DNA of 64,000 bases, from positions 31,509,372 to 31,573,371 of the forward strand of contig NC_092797.1 of assembly GCF_918797505.1 (NCBI RefSeq), given 5' to 3'. The position numbers were made by a program, and so were the translations under genes. The notes under the pieces are model-generated. The model did no database searches, had not been told where the DNA came from, and was given only the letters and a program-made list of their open reading frames with translations. This stretch comes from Bemisia tabaci. Taxonomy: Eukaryota; Arthropoda; Insecta; Hemiptera; Aleyrodidae. This document shows positions 1 to 11,729 of this stretch, piece after piece. How positions within the stretch are numbered: position 1 is the first letter of the stretch; each line of letters starts with the position of its first letter.

Positions 1-207
1 GTTACTGGAGATGCTTGTTTTTACAGAATGCAAAAATTCGTATTGGTGAGGAAACTACACGCTTTGGAATAAAGGAAAGTCAAACTCGAGTTGCGATTTT
101 TGTCTTTATTTCAAGAAAAATTTGGATATACAACTTAAAAAAAAAAAACCAGGTTTTAAGTTAAAAACTTCGTTGCTCTCTCATTCAAATGCTTAAAAAT
201 GAGGAAA

Positions 208-557
208 TTAAGATTTTAAGCAGCTTACCAAGTCATCACCTATCCCCTTCAGAATACTCGCCAACTTTGTCGATGCTTTTTGCCACCGTTTCTTTAATTG
301 GAAGAAACACTGTTGGAAATCCTCAGGTTTGAATGATCGCAATTCCTTCAAGGTGTTCTCTTGAATTTCCGGAATGATTTGAAAACGTCGACCTTCCAAG
401 GTAGATTTAAGTCGTGGAAATAAGAAAAAATCACACGGAGCCAGGTCAAGTGAATAAGGGGGATGAGGGAGAGCACTCATGGCATTCTTTGCACAAAATT
501 CGCGAATTTGGAGGGATGCATGGGCAGGTGTATTATCGTGATGCAGAAATCAGGAAT
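208..557 (-). pseudogene. Mariner transposase, C-terminal fragment (left arm plus centre)
   Basis: The reverse strand reads through FLHHDNTPAHA, then HPPYSLDLAPCDFFLF, and ends with a stop after SCLKS. Counting residues, 34 lie between the Asp of HDN and the Asp of APCD, which is the D,D34D spacing of mariner transposases; these are the second and third catalytic Asp. The DNA-binding domain and first catalytic Asp are absent. The codon just before FLHHDN, usually Trp in the family, is TGA here. The C-terminal 115 or so residues are otherwise open. This is a relic that cannot make a working enzyme. Confidence 0.85.
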
Positions 558-797
558 TGGCTCCGTGTGATTTTTTCTTATTTCCACGACTTAAATCTAC
601 CTTGAAAGGTCGACGTTTTTAAATCATTCCGGAAATGCAAGAGAACACCTTGAAGGAATTGCAATCATTCAAACCTGAGGATTTCCAATAACAGTGTTTC
701 TTCCAATTGAAGAAACGGTGGCAAAAATGCATCGACAAAGTTGGCGAGTATTCTGAAGGGGATAGGTGATGACTTGGTAAGCTGCTTAAAATGTTAA
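558..797 (+). pseudogene. Mariner transposase, C-terminal fragment (right arm, broken)
   Basis: Inverted copy of the fragment at 208-557, starting at the LAPCDFFLF region. It has decayed more: the Gln codon after GRRF is TAA (about 619), and a TAA insertion lies in the FQQCF region (about 689). It runs in phase to the same C-terminal end near 797. The two arms would be complementary in any read-through transcript. Confidence 0.8.
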
Positions 798-1320
798 TTT
801 CCTTATTTTTAAGCATTTGAATAAAAGAGCAACGAAGTTTCTAACTTAAAACCTGGGTTTTTATTTAAAGTTGTATCTAAATTTTTCTTGAAATGAAGAC
901 AAAAATCGCAACTCGAGTTTGACTTTCCTTTATTCCAAAGCGTGTAGTTTCCTTACCAATACGAATTTTTGCATTCTGTAAAAACAAGCATCTCCAGTAA
1001 CTTATCAGCTTTCAAACAAGCTCAAGAAAACTTCATTACGACGCTCGGTTCGCCTTCTATGACAAAAGTCCGGTTTCTTTTGGGACAGCCCTCGTATAGT
1101 CAGGTTAGTAGGAAGTTTTTTGCCCTCACATTTTTGAGGCAGCCTTTACTTTGCTGTTCTCTTGAGTCTGCGCGTCTCGCCATTTTCTTTGCCTAACACA
1201 CCGTTCACAGTTTCCCTCTGATAAAAATATATCGCGTTTGATAGGTGCATTCCCAAAAAGTAGTGCTGCCTTCATATTTCAAGGCCGCTTTACCAGATTT
1301 CATTTTCTATGTTCTCAATA

Positions 1321-1975
1321 CAGCCCACAGCAGTAAGTATACGGAACCATTGCAAACATCATGTTTGGGTTAAATATATCAGAAAAAGAGAGAATCTAAT
1401 TAACGAAGTTTCGGGTGATTCTGACGCAATTAGAGGTGTGGCGTTGGCGTGATAGTGAGCGGATTGCATCTGGGAAAAAAGTCTCTCTGATTCAGAGTTC
1501 AGACTATTAAAAAATTTGTCAAAGGGAAATACTCTTGATTCAATCGGATTTTTGCTTGAATGAAAAGAATATCCGCAAAAATAGAGAGACTCGACTCTAG
1601 ACTCAAGCTAAAATCTGACTGAATCAAGAGTATTTTCTCTTGTGAAATTTTCTTTGAATCTGGACTCCGAATCCAAGAGACTTTCTTTCCAGTGGCAGGT
1701 TGCACGATGCTTGACTGAGCGAGACTGGATCTTTCGAAAAACGAACCGAGGTCAGGTCAAAGTGTCCTCTTTTCTTTAAGGTGTCTTTCATGCTAAATTT
1801 CTAGAGCTTTTTATAATAATTCCCTAAGGCCCCCTTTTTAGATTGCACTTTATGCTTTTATGACACGACCCACAGCATTCCCATACATACAGAGTAGGTG
1901 CGAACATCATGTCCGGGTTAAATATCAGAAAAAGAGAGAATCTAATTAACGAGGGCGGATGATTCTGACGCGGTT
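1321..1975. repeat. Diverged direct repeat flanking a family B element
   Basis: About 1321-1433 and 1868-1975 share a block including ACATCATGT, GGGTTAAATAT, AGAAAAAGAGAGAATCTAAT and GATTCTGACGC. The copies lie about 545 bp apart in the same orientation, and the family B element lies between them. Probably an old segmental duplication later split by the insertion. Confidence 0.7.
1466..1695. mobile_element. Family B TIR element, copy 1
   Basis: Inverted-repeat element with inner arms AATACTCTTGATTCAATCGG and TGACTGAATCAAGAGTATTT, ending in TTTCCAGTG. Same layout as 9994-10225 and 33189-33416; this is the most diverged of the three, with a worn left tip. Non-coding. Confidence 0.75.
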
Positions 1976-2130
1976 ACCAGGGGGGAAAAGGGGGTGTCGG
2001 GTGCAGTACGCAGAGCTGCGGGGGCGCTGTGAGCGGGGGGGGGGGGGTGAGGGGGAGCGAGCAAATATCGAGGAGGCTCGGGGAATAACCGTTGAATGGG
2101 AGTGTGAATTTGCAAAGTTCGTGACTTGAC

Positions 2131-2260
2131 AATTGGACGTAATTCTATCAAACGGAACTATGTGCATTAAGACGTGAGCCTTGTTATGCATATATTCTTA
2201 TGGGTCTCAGGGCTCGTGTCTTAATGCACATAGTTCCGTTTGGTAGAAATACGTCCAATT
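2131..2260. mobile_element. Family J short palindromic element, copy 1
   Basis: Nearly perfect inverted repeat of about 130 bp with arms TTGGACGTAATTCTATCAAA and GTAGAAATACGTCCAA, both carrying AACTATGTGCATTAA-type sequence. The second copy is at 54038-54161 in the opposite orientation. Confidence 0.85.
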
Positions 2261-2568
2261 GACAAAACGAGCGGACGTGTTATTAATTAGCAGTGGGAGT
2301 CCCCAGAACGGGGGGGGGGGGGTCGGGGGGGCGTCGGCGGGGGGACGAGACCCGGACCTGGAGATCAACGTTAGACGCGGTCAGTGCAGACAGAAGCCTC
2401 GCCGGGCGCCCTTAAATTTACTCCAATTTGATCCAATTTTCTCTCCGTGAGCCGGGACCGTAGCCCTTGCACTTCTCCAGTTTTTCGAGGGGTCAATTGA
2501 TGGCAAGGAGCGTCGCGTTACTTCGCCTCATAAATGATTCGTCGAGCCACGGTTCCACGGGCGGAGCC

Positions 2569-2792
2569 GGCCGCGCGGCGCCGCCCGGTACATTGATATG
2601 AATCGTGTTCGATTGTGGCTCGATTTATTGTTTGGTTCAAAACAATAGAACATAACCTCAAACCAAAATTTTAGGATGTTGGCCGCGCGGCGCCGCCCGA
2701 TACTATGATATGGATCGTATTCGATTGTGGTTCGATTTATCGTTTGGCTCAAAACAATAAAACATAACCTCAAACCAAAATTTTAGGATACT
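2569..2792. repeat. Two-unit tandem repeat, 112-bp period
   Basis: The block starting GGCCGCGCGGCGCCGCCCG at 2569 recurs at 2681. Each unit goes on with an AT-rich part (GATTGTGG, TTTATTGTTTGG or TTTATCGTTTGG, AAACATAACC or GAACATAACC). Each unit pairs a very GC-rich head with an AT-rich tail. Confidence 0.85.
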
Positions 2793-3300
2793 AGTCAGAA
2801 AAGCTGAAAATGAGAAATTTCGTAGCAATTTCATCACTTTTGGCCAATTAGTATTCATACGAGTCAGTAATCTGTTAAAAAGAACCCGTTCCTTCAGATT
2901 GCTCAATTGACGTTTGGGGCTATATGTTAATGTTTTGAACCAGTCGATATCGTCACAATTTCACCAGTTTGATGTATCGAATACGATCTATTTAACCTAC
3001 TTACATCTTTTCTAAGGGGAGCTCTTGATGTAACCAACCATAAGGAAGATTATGGAACGTTTGTCACTCGTTCCAGGATGGAACTCTTCCATGTGTGAGC
3101 TGTTTGCGATTTAAGTACTAATTTCTCTGTAAAATTTCACGATGGTGCCAATGGTTTTCTCTGAAATCAACTTCCAAACTCAAAAAAGCTCTCAAAGTTG
3201 AGGCCGAGGCCGTTATGGAGGACTTGTCCCACGCTACGTTGAAAGTCGACCTCTATATATAGTCAAACTCTTCATGCACGAATAGAAAGCAAACACAGTA

Positions 3301-3852
3301 CAGTAGACTCTGGATTATCCGGTTTCGTATTATCCGGACTCTGGATTATCCGGATCGATTTTGCAACCATGTAACTACGTACGCATTCTGATAAGTGAGC
3401 GGATCCGCGGAGAAGCGGTCGCAAGGCATATTGGCGCCTGCAAGGCTGAAGGAATACTTCACGCATTGCGCCAAACAGTGAGGTCGGCGTGAAACGCATT
3501 AGCGCCTACTAGATTGCATAAATACTTCTCGCATTACGCCAAACGCAGTGCAGTCGCTTAGTTAGCCTAAAACGCACACTAGCGGCTACAAGACTGCATC
3601 AATACTTCACGCATTGCGCGCTTTAATCGTTGTATTGTAATTTATCGTTGTCGGCTACCATTCACAATCACCATTGAGTCGTTCAGTTTGGCGTTAACCT
3701 TTTAAATTCGTGTTGGTATGTGCATGATGCATACATAATAAGAATACTGTGGTGTTGGTTGGTGGTGTTTGTGTTTACTATTATTATCCGGATTTCTTTT
3801 TCATCCGGATCGGGCCCGGCACCAAGTAATCCGGATAATCCAGAGTCTACTG
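3301..3852. mobile_element. Non-autonomous pogo/Tigger-like element
   Basis: Left tip CAGTAGACTCTGGATTATCC at 3301 and its inverted counterpart GGATAATCCAGAGTCTACTG ending at 3852. The tip style (CAGTA, GGATTATCCGG) is that of pogo-class elements. TA precedes the left end and TG follows the right end, so the expected TA duplication is only partly kept. Inside there is no coding sequence; the body carries three units of the minisatellite described at 3415. Confidence 0.8.
3415..3622. repeat. Minisatellite shared with hAT-like family C (three units)
   Basis: Three units with core GCGCCTRCAAGRCTG, then AATACTTCACGCATTGCGCC, then GTCGGCGTGAAACGCAT or variants. The same unit occurs at 8150-8395, 12230-12420, 44170-44405 and singly near 15897, all inside family C copies, whereas here it lies in a pogo-like element with unrelated ends. 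Confidence 0.85.
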
Positions 3853-3859
3853 TGGTAGG

Positions 3860-4290
3860 GTTGCTGCAGTTTCAACTTCGGAGTCTCTTAGTAAAGTGGC
3901 AACCTTCCCTTCGAAGGTACGCTACTCGTTGTTACGTACTATTTTAATTTTATGTACTTTAAGGAAATTTTCATCGTCTATGACAATGAACTAGTGAAAA
4001 ATAATATCATTCGGTTGCGCGGTTAACGTCGTGTCGCGTAGTGTCTGTGGAACCTCAGCCCAAGACTCCGCTCTAGAAAGATTGACTCGATGTTCAATGC
4101 ATAATTGAGCGGTCTATGAATCATTCCACATCTGTAAGCGCATCGCCTTTTCCCCCTTTGCGCCCGTCTCACTCCTTTGTGTTTACCTTTTTGCACGCAT
4201 CACTTATGTATATAATATCGTCGCTTTTAAGCACGTCTTTTCCTGTCACCCGCCATCTCAGATTACCGACTCGCCTAGAATTTGAAAAGT
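3860..4290. other. Unique AT-rich sequence
   Basis: No repeat family, RNA gene or supported coding region seen. Confidence 0.4.
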
Positions 4291-4292
4291 TA

Positions 4293-4511
4293 CCCTGAAA
4301 AAAATTTATGGGCTATAGCATACGGGATACTGTCCGTATATACCGTCCATTCCGGTCGCAGAGGCAAAAAGTTGCGGGTGCTGGAGCCGTAGCTTCGACC
4401 GCTCCGGGTGCTACGTCCAAACTTTCGGCCCCTCAGCCCGAAGCGTGAATAGTATGTCTACATAGCCCGCGCGTAAGCACGGCTTCCACGGCCGGAGTTT
4501 TTCTTTCTGTG
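4293..4511. mobile_element. Family F GC-rich TIR element, copy 1
   Basis: Starts CCCTGAAAAAAATTTATGGG and ends GGCCGGAGTTTTTCTTTC. Its reverse complement aligns with 39113-39297 (ACTCCGGCCGTGG, TGTAGACATACT, GGCCGAAAGTT). The interior is GC-rich with many short inverted segments such as GGTGCTGGAGCC. Confidence 0.7.
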
Positions 4512-4519
4512 TAGCCCGA

Positions 4520-7500
4520 AATATTACAACGTTCTTTAAAGCCTTCTTCACCTGAAACAGTAATGGTTTTTTGGAAGGGAATACCATGGCGGAAGTTGAA
4601 TTAGAACTGTTGCGGAAATGATGCGTAAATTTAATGCCCATGCTGCGCCCTCATTTTGCGAGTTATACTAAAAAACATCCTGCGTGCAGCAATAGTTATC
4701 TCATCACCAAAGTAGGCGCCCCAAGTTGTGTCTGCAGCTGATCGAAAGGAAGGAGGTAGCATAGTGGCAGGCGCACTTTCTCTCTGGATGGAGGAAAAAG
4801 AAGAAGAAAGGGGAAAAACGAAAAGGACGAAAGATAGGAAGAGCAAAAGTTAGGAAGCTTTTTTCAGAAAATAGTACAATGAATTAATTCCTCAATTCTT
4901 TGTTTCGTCTCAAAAAATACAATTCTTCGAAGAAGTAACCATTTTTTCCCTATTCAGCAGTTGACTTTTCCGAAACGAATTGATTCAAGCATTATTATTC
5001 CCCATGTGCGTTCTCTGCAGTGATAACTGAATCAGTTCATTATAATTGATGCTTGCTGTCATGTGGATGGTGCAAAACTTTTATATCACCCTGTATTGTG
5101 GGCAGTTCTTTTTCTAACAGTCAAGCCTCTTTTACTTCTTTATGCTCCGCTTTCGTGAGAATGCGCTGATTGAATATAACTTACCAGTACATTTGTCTTA
5201 CGTATGGACGCCCTATTCCTAACGAGATTCAGTGCCTCATTCCGCCCGTTAAATTTCGCGTGGAATGCTCTTCAATTTTCTTTCGACCGTGATAATTCGA
5301 AGAAATTCAAATTCTCGAACGAACGAACGAAAGCAGCTCCCTCTGGAAGGAGTTTAATTTATTATTTGTTAATCTAAACCCCGGTACAAGTCTGCAATTT
5401 CTGACAAATGAGTTCATAAATTAAATAGATGTTTAGGTACACAATTTGAACGCCGACACTGCCGACAGCCTAATTGTTTGTCTTTGGCACAATTAGCAAA
5501 GTGGTGAGAACATCAGCGCATCATTGTCAGACTTGGCAAAAATTCATATTTTTGGCCGTGGACTCACGCTCGAGTTCAAAGTCGTCGCGAGGAATCTGGC
5601 AACTAGAAGCAAACGAGTCAGCCGGCAGCGTTAGTAGCGCCTCTTCGTTTACATTCTGAAATAATTAATTGAGTGCAATTTTATTCCGAACAAAAAACGA
5701 AGAATTCAACTAAATTTCTGTTTTGTTCACAGGTGAGTTTTCGAGCGAATCTTGTTCTCCCCGCCGCTATGCTTTCGGTCCTTTAAGTCGCGATTGTGCA
5801 TTCCTCAACAGATCAGGTTGTACACTTTTCATTTACTTCTGTGTTCCTCTCTTAAAAATGTTTGCGCGCGCCTTTACAGACTTTTATTTGTGCGTGTTCC
5901 TCATTACAGAAACAAGGACTTTGTGGTGACGTGTAAAATCCCTTGATGAATAATGCTGATGCATACCGGTAAATACGTCGAAGGTTCATGGAAAAAGGTG
6001 TAGGTACAAGGCTGCTACATTAATTTGAACGATGCAAACTAATGAAATCTAGTAAAATAACATTTCTTAAACTTTTTTGGATAACTGATGGAAGAGGGGA
6101 AGTCAAAGAGCACTTAATTTTCAGAGAGGCTTTAAGCGCAGTTTTATGGAGAGTTACAGGTGATGTAGGTACAGGTGTCATAAACCATTAGTTTTACCTG
6201 ATTTATCACAACTATTAACCTATAATATCACAAAAAAGTCACGTGCAAATGAGCCACCAGTACAGGAAGCGCTCTGAGGCTCCTGTCTGCGCAGAATTAA
6301 TTTGCGACGACTAAAAAATCATGTCACAATTGATTTTATATTATTCCTCGTATATACATGTCAAAAACATCCGATACACCCCCGGCACGGGACTATCCAC
6401 CTCTCGGAACTTTTTCACGGGGAAATTAAAAGCGGAACGCAATATTACGAGCGGTCGTAGAGAGCGTTTTCCATCAGCGCGCCGCGCCAATCCGCGGCGG
6501 GTTTTAAAATAATTTTTCACAGAGCCTCCCGATGAATTCCTTGCGGAGCGGAGTGAGTATTTCGTAAATTGATTCGAGATCATTTCTATTCAAAGGTTAT
6601 TCCCCGGCAGGTGACAATAAGATAAAGATGCGAGAGAGAAATCCAGAGTGAGCTCGGGAAAAGAGTGAGAATAATTGAATGCCGATTGGGCCCGTGTGGT
6701 GGATGGTGGAAGGCGAGGCGGAAGCAGGCGGCATCGGTGCGATTTCCATTCGGGTCTAATTTCGAGTCTCGCGCCGCGCCGGGCCCGGGAAAAGTGGGAA
6801 ATATGAAATGGAGTGATTTGCCTTCATTTTCCGGCGTTGTTCCTAAATCGGTAATTTGTTTGCTGTATCATAAATTTTAAATTCTCATTTATTTTCTGCC
6901 AGCGAAAAGATTCACCATCAATAAACCTCAGACCATTTATTTCTCATTCATCACGCCGGGGTTTCCATCAGCGCACGTCCGCTATCGCACGTCGTCGACC
7001 TCGATCCATCGATTCGCGATTTAATCCGCGCATGATATTTCACCATCTCGCATCGAGAAACGTATCGCGAGTTTCGGCGATCGGTTAAGTGTCAGATTAA
7101 CACGTTCTCTCCGCCTCCAATTTTTCCACGCAAACACGCGTTTCTTCCAAGTTGCCGCTCCGAAGCTTCCTTTAACGTGTGCGCTGCGAACTGGTAGAAA
7201 ACATGAAAGAATAAAAAATGCTTCAAATCTGGGAACAGCTAACTGACACTAAACTCCAAAAAACGAGGTTAAAGGAATGCGCTTTCATCCCTGCTTATCA
7301 AAGCGGCCCTGAACAATACGTTGTTGCCGGTTGCCGGACTATTCGTCGATTTCCAGGCGAAGGGACACGACTCCATTCCAAGGCTCCAAAATTGATTAAA
7401 ACAGCTCAGTGACTGACAATAGTATGATTCAGCAAGTTACGTCCAAAATTTTGTTGCTTTTTTGGCGTGATCAGGAGAGAAAACCGTGTTCATTTAAGAA

Positions 7501-7817
7501 ATTAAGAACTCTCAAAGGATCTCCCGTAAAAATTCAATTTACCGCTGGAAATTTAGCAACATTGGAAAATAAAGTTTTTTCTTTCGTGTGGGAAACGATG
7601 TTTTAAGGGATATATTGTACAACTTGATCATAAACAAACGGGAGAGGAGAGAAGTGCATCAAAAACCAAGTTACTGACACGACATTAAGTTGAGTCAGTT
7701 CGTTACTTTTATTTCAGAATCGCGCTAACTTGCCGAGTTTCATTACCCTTCTTTTAATTAATTTTATCATATTTTATTTATTTATATTTTCTTAGAATCT
7801 TAGTCTGCATCATTATA
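4520..7817. other. Unique sequence, no supported gene
   Basis: No transposon end, tRNA or convincing exon found. About 6390-7150 is richer in GC and CpG (for example CGCGCCGCGCCAATCCGCGG near 6480) and free of recognised repeats. It may be single-copy host sequence with regulatory content, but nothing proves this. A candidate recursive splice site near 5732 is listed separately. Confidence 0.4.
5706..5740 (+). promoter_or_regulatory. Candidate recursive splice site
   Basis: A pyrimidine-rich tract (TTTCTGTTTTGTTCACAG) is followed directly by GTGAGT, so a 3' splice site and a 5' splice site abut at 5732/5733. This zero-length-exon arrangement marks ratchet points in long insect introns. Similar junctions lie at 42741/42742 and 56224/56225 on the same strand. 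Confidence 0.35.
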
Positions 7818-7825
7818 TCAAACAG

Positions 7826-8703
7826 CAGGCCCGGATTAAGGGGGTGGCCACATGGGCCGCGGCCCATGGCGGCAAATCTAGGGGGCGGCAAATTTTGCAA
7901 TTTTTTTAAATGTTGGAATAAAAAAAAATCGGATTTAAAAAAAAAAATACAAATGAGAAAAGGCTACAAAATCTCTCATTTCCTGAGAGTATAGTAATTT
8001 CTAATGTTGTCGCCTTTCAGTGATAGAAGAGACAGGACCTTTAATTAGTCGAGTTAAGAGAGAAACCAAACACACAATTTGGCCTGGAACGGCGACTTAG
8101 GGAGAAATGATGACGAGGACTTGAGATGAAAAGGAGAAGCCCTCAGCGCGGCAATCGGCGTGTAACACATATTAGCGCCTACAAGACTGCACGAATACTT
8201 CACGCATTGCGTCAAACACAGTGCGGTTATTGCAGTCAGCGTGAAATGGATAGCGCCTACAAGAATGCATGAATACTTCACGCATTGCGCCAAACACACT
8301 GCGGTCAGCGTGAAACGCATAGCGCCTGCAAGACTGCGTGAATACTTCTCGCATTGCGCCAAACACGGTGCGGTCGGCGCGGCGGCGGAAGTTAAAATCA
8401 TTGAACCAAATTTTGTGTTTGTTCTTTCATAATTTTTTCATTCATTTCTTATGAATGGAAGGCATTGTCCATTAGAGATAGGTTTACGAAACTTGACTTT
8501 CGCGCAAAGTTCCGTGACCTTTTGCTAGTAATGTTGACAGGGCTTTCCCTAATAATGTGTTCAACACGAGTAAACGCGTCTTATGCACCCCTCCCCCGCT
8601 GGCACGTTCAATTGATGGTTTTTACTGATGTTTGAAAACGAATGAGAAGGGGGCGGCAAAATACAGGCGGCCCATGGGCGGCAAGTAGGAAAATCCGGCC
8701 CTG
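7826..8703. mobile_element. hAT-like family C element, short copy 1
   Basis: Begins CAGGCCCGGATTAAGGGGG and ends GGAAAATCCGGCCCTG. Eight-base flanks TCAAACAG (7818-7825) and TCAAGCAG (8704-8711) differ at one base, so this is an 8-bp target duplication as in hAT elements. The subterminal GGCCGCGGCCCATGG and GGCCCATGGGCGGC motifs match the other family C copies. It is non-coding, carries the minisatellite, and lacks the 6.5-kb interior of the copy at 11907. Confidence 0.9.
8150..8395. repeat. Minisatellite in family C copy 1
   Basis: Three or slightly more units with the core AATACTTCACGCATTGCG, separated by GGTCAGCGTGAAACGCAT and AGCGCCTACAAGA variants. Differences between units show some divergence within the element. 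Confidence 0.9.
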
Positions 8704-8711
8704 TCAAGCAG

Positions 8712-9660
8712 TCGGACCGTAATATTTCTGGGGAATTATTAACTCAATGAATCTGTACGTAGATACAACATTGATGGGTAGAAAAGTGTCTCACCTAACT
8801 TTTTTCTGAACAACTGCCGATTCAGGCCAAGATCAGTTCAGATTTGCGCTAATTCGGTCATCAATCGGCATTTTATTAAGACACAAAAAAGGATAGATAT
8901 AGTGCTATTTTACTCTTTTCTTTTCCTCTTTCTGGACAGATACTCTTTTTCTGTGATATCTATTCTGGTCGAATTTTTTGCTGTAAATTCGCGGAAATAC
9001 CTAAAATAACACGATGGACACCATCTACCTCACTTAATACAGCAAACTCTAGTATATGTCACATCAATCCTTTTCCATCGGTTCAATCAGATATTCAATA
9101 AGGAAAAAATAAATAAATAATTACAACACGCCTGTGTAAGGAAAGTCGCTTGATACGAAAATTGCCTTGCATGGTTTGACTCTCATCTTAGTCACAATGA
9201 TTGATGAATGTCGTCGGTTTCTAAACAAGGGAACTTAACTCCACTCAAAGGTGTTAAAATTGACTTTTAAAAAGTAAATTATGGAGAGTGTGAATTTGCG
9301 ATTCTTCTCAAAAAGTTTGCTGATTTCTTAATGTTATTTTAAGCAAAATCAGCGTAGTTTCATGCCAGAAATATCTGATGTTTTCCTAATAAAAAGATAA
9401 AGTTTGAGTGAAAATTTCGGAACGTTGTAGTTTAACGAGACGCACCCAGTTGTATTTTGGAAAAAAACGAATGAGAATAGTTTTGACTTCAATTGGTCAA
9501 TTGGTTGGTTTGGTTTTCTCCCGTCAAGACTTCAAAGTACAGAGACAAAATTTTTGAAAATCTGCGTCAAACTTTGTCCTTACCTTTGAGTCGTATGGTG
9601 GGGAAACTTCAACCTTCTTCTTGTTGAGTCAAACTTGGTGCAAGCCTGTTCCTGTTGAAC
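8712..9660. other. Unique AT-rich sequence
   Basis: Nothing supportable seen on either strand. Confidence 0.4.
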
Positions 9661-9667
9661 TCGGTTG

Positions 9668-9830
9668 TAGTGACGAGACGTGAATGATCGATTATCGATA
9701 TCTCTCATTTGAAGCTATGGTAAAGAATCGATTTTCAAATTGCTCGCCGCGAACACCCTGTTTATCGATCCTTTATCACAGGTTTAAATGGCAGATCAAT
9801 CGATACATCGCAAAGTACCCCACGCCACTG
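9668..9830. mobile_element. Family I TIR element, copy 1
   Basis: Starts TAGTGACGAGACGTG and ends CCCACGCCACTG. The inner region, with ATGGTAAAGAATCGATT, CGCGAACACC and GTTTAAATGGCA, matches the intact copy at 44692-44856. The left tip has mutated. Confidence 0.75.
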
Positions 9831-9993
9831 CTCGATCCAAATGTAGTTATGTTCCTCTACCTCGGAATGAAAATGAACGAGCAGCAATCGTTTTCTTACA
9901 CAGTTGTGGTCGTCAAAGTCCCTCATTTTTTTCTGTGCAGTTACATGACATTCCGACAAATCGCAAAAATAAAGTGCACGACTTGTGATAACA

Positions 9994-10225
9994 CACTGGA
10001 AAAAAAAAAACACATTGGATTTAGAGTCCGGACTCTTAAAAACATCGACAAGAAAAAATACTCTTGATTCAATCGGATTTTAGCTTAAATCAAGAACCAA
10101 GCCTCTTAATTTGAGCGGTTTTCCTGTTGATCGATGCAAAAATCTGATTGAATCAAGAGTAATTTTTCTTGTCAATGTTTTCAAGAGTCTGGGCTCTAGA
10201 TACAATGTGTTTTTTTTCTCCAGTG
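9994..10225. mobile_element. Family B TIR element, copy 2
   Basis: Perfect tips CACTGGA and TCCAGTG. Arms carry GACAAGAAAAAATACTCTTG and AAGAGTAATTTTTCTTGTC. The central part differs in orientation from the copy at 33189. Confidence 0.9.
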
Positions 10226-10229
10226 CATC

Positions 10230-11030
10230 TGACGAGTACCGTCCTATTCCATCGGCTTGAAATTGAAGAAAAACGAAGTTTTGCACCGGTTCCCGGGGAA
10301 GTTTCCCCGTAAACCTGACACATCAGCAGAGGAATCAAAAACAACTTGTACCGGATACAAATCGAAGACATCTCTTTTCTGTTCTCCTCGCTAATCAGGG
10401 TGCATTTTACTCCTGTCCAGTTCCTCCGCTGCGCTTCCTTCCTTTTCCCTCCGGTTTTCGCATCCCCCCCTCCCCCCGCTCCACGTGAACTTCCCACCGC
10501 GTTTTCCGTCCCGATGCACCCTTGTAACGCGGCGCAACGTTTGTTTTTGACGTCTTTTTCTCCGAGTCTTTACTTTACGGTGAAGAATAGGCTTGAGAAA
10601 GCCACCGCGCTTCGCCGTTGCCGCGGAAGCTCGAAAGCTCGAAAAGCTCTCTCGGGGGTCAACTTCAACCGTTTCAGTCCGTCAACGCTGCTGCTTACAC
10701 ACTGATGAGCTCATTGTTTGATCGAGGAGGAGAACTTTTTGTCGTGAAACGTCGGCAACTCTAATTAAAACTCCCTGATAGATTCTGCTAATTTTCGATT
10801 TCGATCGGGTCGCCTGGAGACATCATTATTGACAGTAAATTAATTCGGCTCACCTAGTTTGGAGTCCGCAAATACAATATGGGACCACTTTCCTCGATCT
10901 GATTTTCACTTAAATTCAATTAAACTTCATGTGGTAGTGGTTTTATCTCCTTTAGAAGATAGGAAATAAAAATCTATTCTAGACGTACTTGTACATGACA
11001 CGTAATAGCACATGATGTGGCGTGACATTA
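10230..11030. other. Unique sequence between elements
   Basis: The region contains short overlapping open frames with biased, low-complexity composition (pyrimidine-rich near 10430-10480). No recognisable domain; not called as a gene. Confidence 0.4.
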
Positions 11031-11556
11031 CTGCCGCGCTAAGGAAGAACGCCGTACAAGCCTTCAGACGTTGCCAGGTTTTCTTCGATAAAATCGGATT
11101 TGTATGTATGTACAAGCTCACTGAAAAAAATGGTATGCTGTTCTAGCACCTACGATGTCAAAAATGTGTCTGATGATCCTAAGATGCTGCCTTGATTGCC
11201 CACGCAGTTGAATTTGCATTCACAGGATGTAAAATTAACTGCGGGGGCAGTAAAGGCAGCATCTTGTGATCACCAGACACATTTTTGACATCCTAGATGC
11301 TAAAAAAGCATATTATTTTTTTCAGTTCTGCTTTTACGGCGCGCTAGGGCGCTCTGCGATTTAAAAACCGGATTTGTTGGGCAAATTGCGACTATTATTT
11401 TCTAGAATTTTCAGACAATTTTGTTCGCAAGTTATCTTAAAATAACTGACAATTTCAAGGGAAAATATGCATTAATGTTGTCAAAAATACATTTTTTATC
11501 CACGGAAATTTGGCAACTCTCAAATGTTCATACGTTGTCCTTCCTTAGCACGGCAA
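11031..11556. mobile_element. Family A TIR element, split by a nested element
   Basis: Left tip CTGCCGCGCTAAGGAAGAAC with CGTTGCCAGG. The right end carries TTTGGCAACTCTCAAATG and TCCTTAGCACGGCAA. The body is interrupted by a separate element at 11119-11326. Flanks ATTA and ATTG agree at three of four bases. Confidence 0.85.
11119..11326. mobile_element. Nested CACTG-tipped TIR element
   Basis: Inverted repeat from CACTGAAAAAAATGGTATGC to CATATTATTTTTTTCAGT. Long inner arms share TGTCAAAAATGTGTCTG and AAGGCAGCATCTT. It sits in the body of the family A element and so is younger. Confidence 0.85.
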
Positions 11557-11729
11557 ATTGTGCGCGAAAACAATAATGTTAGTCGTTATACTAGATTCCT
11601 AACTTCGTGATTTTAGGGGTCTAGCAACCGTTAAAATTCTGGCAGTGCTCATCATGCTGTTGGTCAGCGTAATCAACTGCATGAGTAACGCTGACAGTTT
11701 GGCACTGATCACTAGATTTCGTGAGGAAT

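Larger units (their letters stand above)
1..1097. mobile_element. Palindromic mariner-like element (left end outside window)
   Basis: Positions 1-443 and about 558-1001 are inverted copies of each other, roughly 95% identical by eye, around a single-copy centre (444-557). Past the palindrome, 1002-1097 continues as mariner 3' sequence and ends in a typical tip (reverse strand: ACGAGGGCTGTCCCAAAAG) next to TATA, as expected for TA target duplication. The matching left tip must lie before base 1. The arms and centre encode the C-terminal part of a D,D34D transposase, so this is an inverted-duplicated (fold-back) mariner rather than a simple MITE. Confidence 0.85.

Noticed and set aside
9684..10067. 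127-codon + strand frame
   Set aside because: It runs through a family I element and into a family B element.
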